DNA from: Siniperca chuatsi
Taxonomy: Eukaryota > Chordata > Actinopteri > Centrarchiformes > Sinipercidae
Assembly (NCBI RefSeq): GCF_020085105.1
Contig: NC_058055.1
Span: 13,345,822-13,409,821, forward strand
Direction of reading: 5' to 3'
DNA: 64,000 nt
Each line of letters starts with the position of its first letter. The stretch's first letter is position 1. A program made the translations under genes and the position numbers. Of this stretch, positions 61,956-64,000 are shown piece by piece. The notes beneath the pieces were generated by a model. The model saw only the letters and a list, made by a program, of their open reading frames with translations. It was not told the DNA's origin and ran no database searches.

Positions 61956-64000
61956 CTTTGGATCTTAGACTGAAAAAAGGTCTTGCTGGTGTTGTTACTT
62001 GTATGTCCTCAAGATTACTCAAATAAAAAATAAAGATGCAAAAGGGCAAACAAGCAAAATCCAGTGGAAGAGATGCCTTTTGTGTGATTTCTACTCAGAC
62101 TTCTTTGGGTGGTTTGGTTGCAGCCATTTGATGCAAGGCCACTCTGCTCAGCCCACTGGAAGTAACATGAACCGATTCCTGGTTAGTCAAATCTCTCCGC
62201 ATGTGCTTCAGGCAGCTTCTGATTTCAGTCCTCCAAACTGGCCGGGAGAAAAACTCGAAAGCCCAGGGTGAAGTTTAGTGCAGTCCTTTCCGTGGCAGAG
62301 CCCCGTGTGGTCGTGCAGCAATGGAGCAACAACGACTGACAAAGCAGTGGGGTCGACTCAGGAATGTGGGCAAGAATGAGTCCGATTTGGACTATAATCG
62401 CAGGCAGGAGACAGGCATGTGAACATGTGTGTGTTTGTCTGTGTGTGTGTGTTGTTAGGGAGAGTAGAAGAGGAGGACCAGAGGCTGATCCTCCATCATT
62501 GAGTATTGTTTCAACACTTGGGTAACCCTTTAGATCCCTAAGAGGTTTACTACCAGCGCTCTCTCTATCAGCTGAGTGCACTGAACAATGCATGTAACCC
62601 TGCAATTACAGTCATGCATTAGTGAGGGGACGACAGCGCACAATAGCATTAGCTTCTTTTGGCCTCAATCCAGTCTCTTCTCATATAGGTAAAAGGTTAT
62701 CTTTGTAAACCCAGAGAGAAGTGGGGGGTTACATGCAGTTTTGTAAGCTCTGACACAAACGTTTAAGTTTTGTTTTGTTTTGTTTTTTTGTGTTTGTGTT
62801 AAGTGTTACAGCACAGTTAGTAGTGGACAAATTACATAATAGATTTGGAAGCACACAATAGGCCTACATGAAGCAACCAGCAACTCCGACACATTTTGCC
62901 TAACACTTAAATGGCTTAAAGATTTCAAAACTATGAATGCAGTGAGCTAATATTTTCAACTTAGATGAAAAGTTCAGTTACAGAATTAAGTAGCCAATAT
63001 TGTAAAATGTGTCTCTCTGTAAAAAAGAAGAAGAAAAAGACTAGGATTAGAGACAGCAGGATACTGTTTTACTGTTTTACACACTGGCTTCAATAATTTA
63101 GAGATCCTGAACTATACACATCATAGTAAACACACTGTTTGGTATTTTGGAATACAGTTCATCATATATTCTCTTCAGCAAACTTACAAATTTGAGGCTC
63201 AACATTTTTTTTATCCCTTAAACTTATTTACTTGTTGGATCACTGAATCTGAAACTATAGACAGAATCATATATATCTATATATAGATACTGTGTTGATT
63301 GTTGCCATGTGGGGGAAGTATTCCAAAAGCAATGGAAATTAATTATATAGCATTATTTGAGGGATTACATTATTTCATCTAAAACTACTCACTTATGAAA
63401 TAATTTCTGTTTGAGTTACTGGTAGGGTGGGAGAGTTCAAACAATAAATCATGGCATAAAGTCAACAGCATTTTAATTTCTGGAGAGCTGTTGGGGGACA
63501 ATACTGTATAAAGAAAAAGACGGATTCTTGGAGGATAGAAACAACCAGAAGAGATTGCCCCATACAAAATAAAAAATGCTAATCTTGGGTGCCTCAGTTC
63601 TCCCTGCCACTTCATGTAACAGCGTCACATGCAGAGACTTAGGGCACATTCTTTAGCAAGTAGAAGTGTTAAGTGGATAACCGAGGGGGTTCACCGGCCC
63701 ATTGAGAAATGATGAATGGGTGACTATTTAAGTTTTATCACAGAGCCCTGCAAAGCAGCCTCAAAGCTACTTATGAAGGTTAGGCAATTCAGACACTGTA
63801 CAGGAGGGTAATACCTTCTTTTTCTGGACTCTCTCGGTCTCTACATACATACTTTTATGCCTGAAGTCTGTGCTTTCTCTCACAATTGCTTTCATCACCA
63901 TTTTCTCTCTCTTTCCTTCCTACTCTTGCAAGACCATTAGAGGACAACACAGAAGAAGAAGAGGTCTGTATGAGATTCTGATCTTACCTGCACTTGTCTC
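61956..64000. other. 5' flank of the 5-phosphatase gene
   Basis: 61956-61969 is the coding exon's short leader, preceded on the minus strand by a pyrimidine-rich acceptor (CCTTTTTTCAG). The remaining 2 kb are intron or upstream DNA; the non-coding first exon could not be located. No repeat or second gene was recognised. Confidence 0.4.

Noticed and set aside
62225-62605. 126-codon minus-strand frame upstream of the 5-phosphatase gene, considered as an alternative first exon
   Set aside because: Contains a CA-repeat translation and does not connect in frame to the 61735-61955 exon with a good donor.

Overview
The window reads as nuclear DNA of a teleost fish, most likely a percomorph. Its protein-coding genes are split by short GT-AG introns, the proteins are clearly vertebrate, and intergenic DNA is AT-rich with CA/GT and CTAT microsatellites and several short terminal-inverted-repeat elements that I recognise from percomorph genomes. 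No bacterial, viral or CRISPR content was seen.

Layout. Positions 1-20.2 kb hold no gene I can support; they contain old repeats (a decayed LINE tail, inverted-repeat elements, a large fold-back element at 18.9-19.7 kb). At 20.3-26.3 kb lies vgf, a neuroendocrine granin precursor (plus strand), with a recognisable TATA/CRE/E-box promoter, a non-coding first exon, a 2.1 kb intron and a single coding exon. From 26.3 to 33 kb there is repeat-rich intergenic DNA. At 33.1-35.3 kb (plus) a six-exon gene encodes a 230-residue protein ending in a C2HC zinc knuckle; its position directly before fbxo39 suggests a relation to XAF1. A LINE fragment nested in a fold-back element follows. At 37.7-41.6 kb (plus) is fbxo39, then at 42.9-45.6 kb (plus) slc25a1, the mitochondrial citrate carrier. 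On the minus strand lie nle1 (49.3-53.4 kb, 60S ribosome assembly) and an INPP5K-like inositol polyphosphate 5-phosphatase (56.6-62.0 kb). The last 2 kb are its 5' flank.

The genes are not an operon and act in unrelated processes: regulated secretion, ubiquitin ligation, citrate export for lipid synthesis, ribosome biogenesis, and phosphoinositide signalling. All splice models were assembled by eye from consensus splice sites, reading phase and remembered family sequence. For each of the five multi-exon coding genes the exon lengths sum to an exact multiple of three.

The most interesting observation is an unannotated-looking 150-nt, phase-matched cassette exon inside the long intron of the 5-phosphatase gene. 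It would insert about 50 residues, including a strongly hydrophobic stretch, into the catalytic domain just before the conserved PAWTDR motif. Other points of note are a tyrosine-rich tandem segment in VGF, a long leader on the citrate carrier, and the XAF1-like protein that lacks the usual zinc-finger N-terminus.
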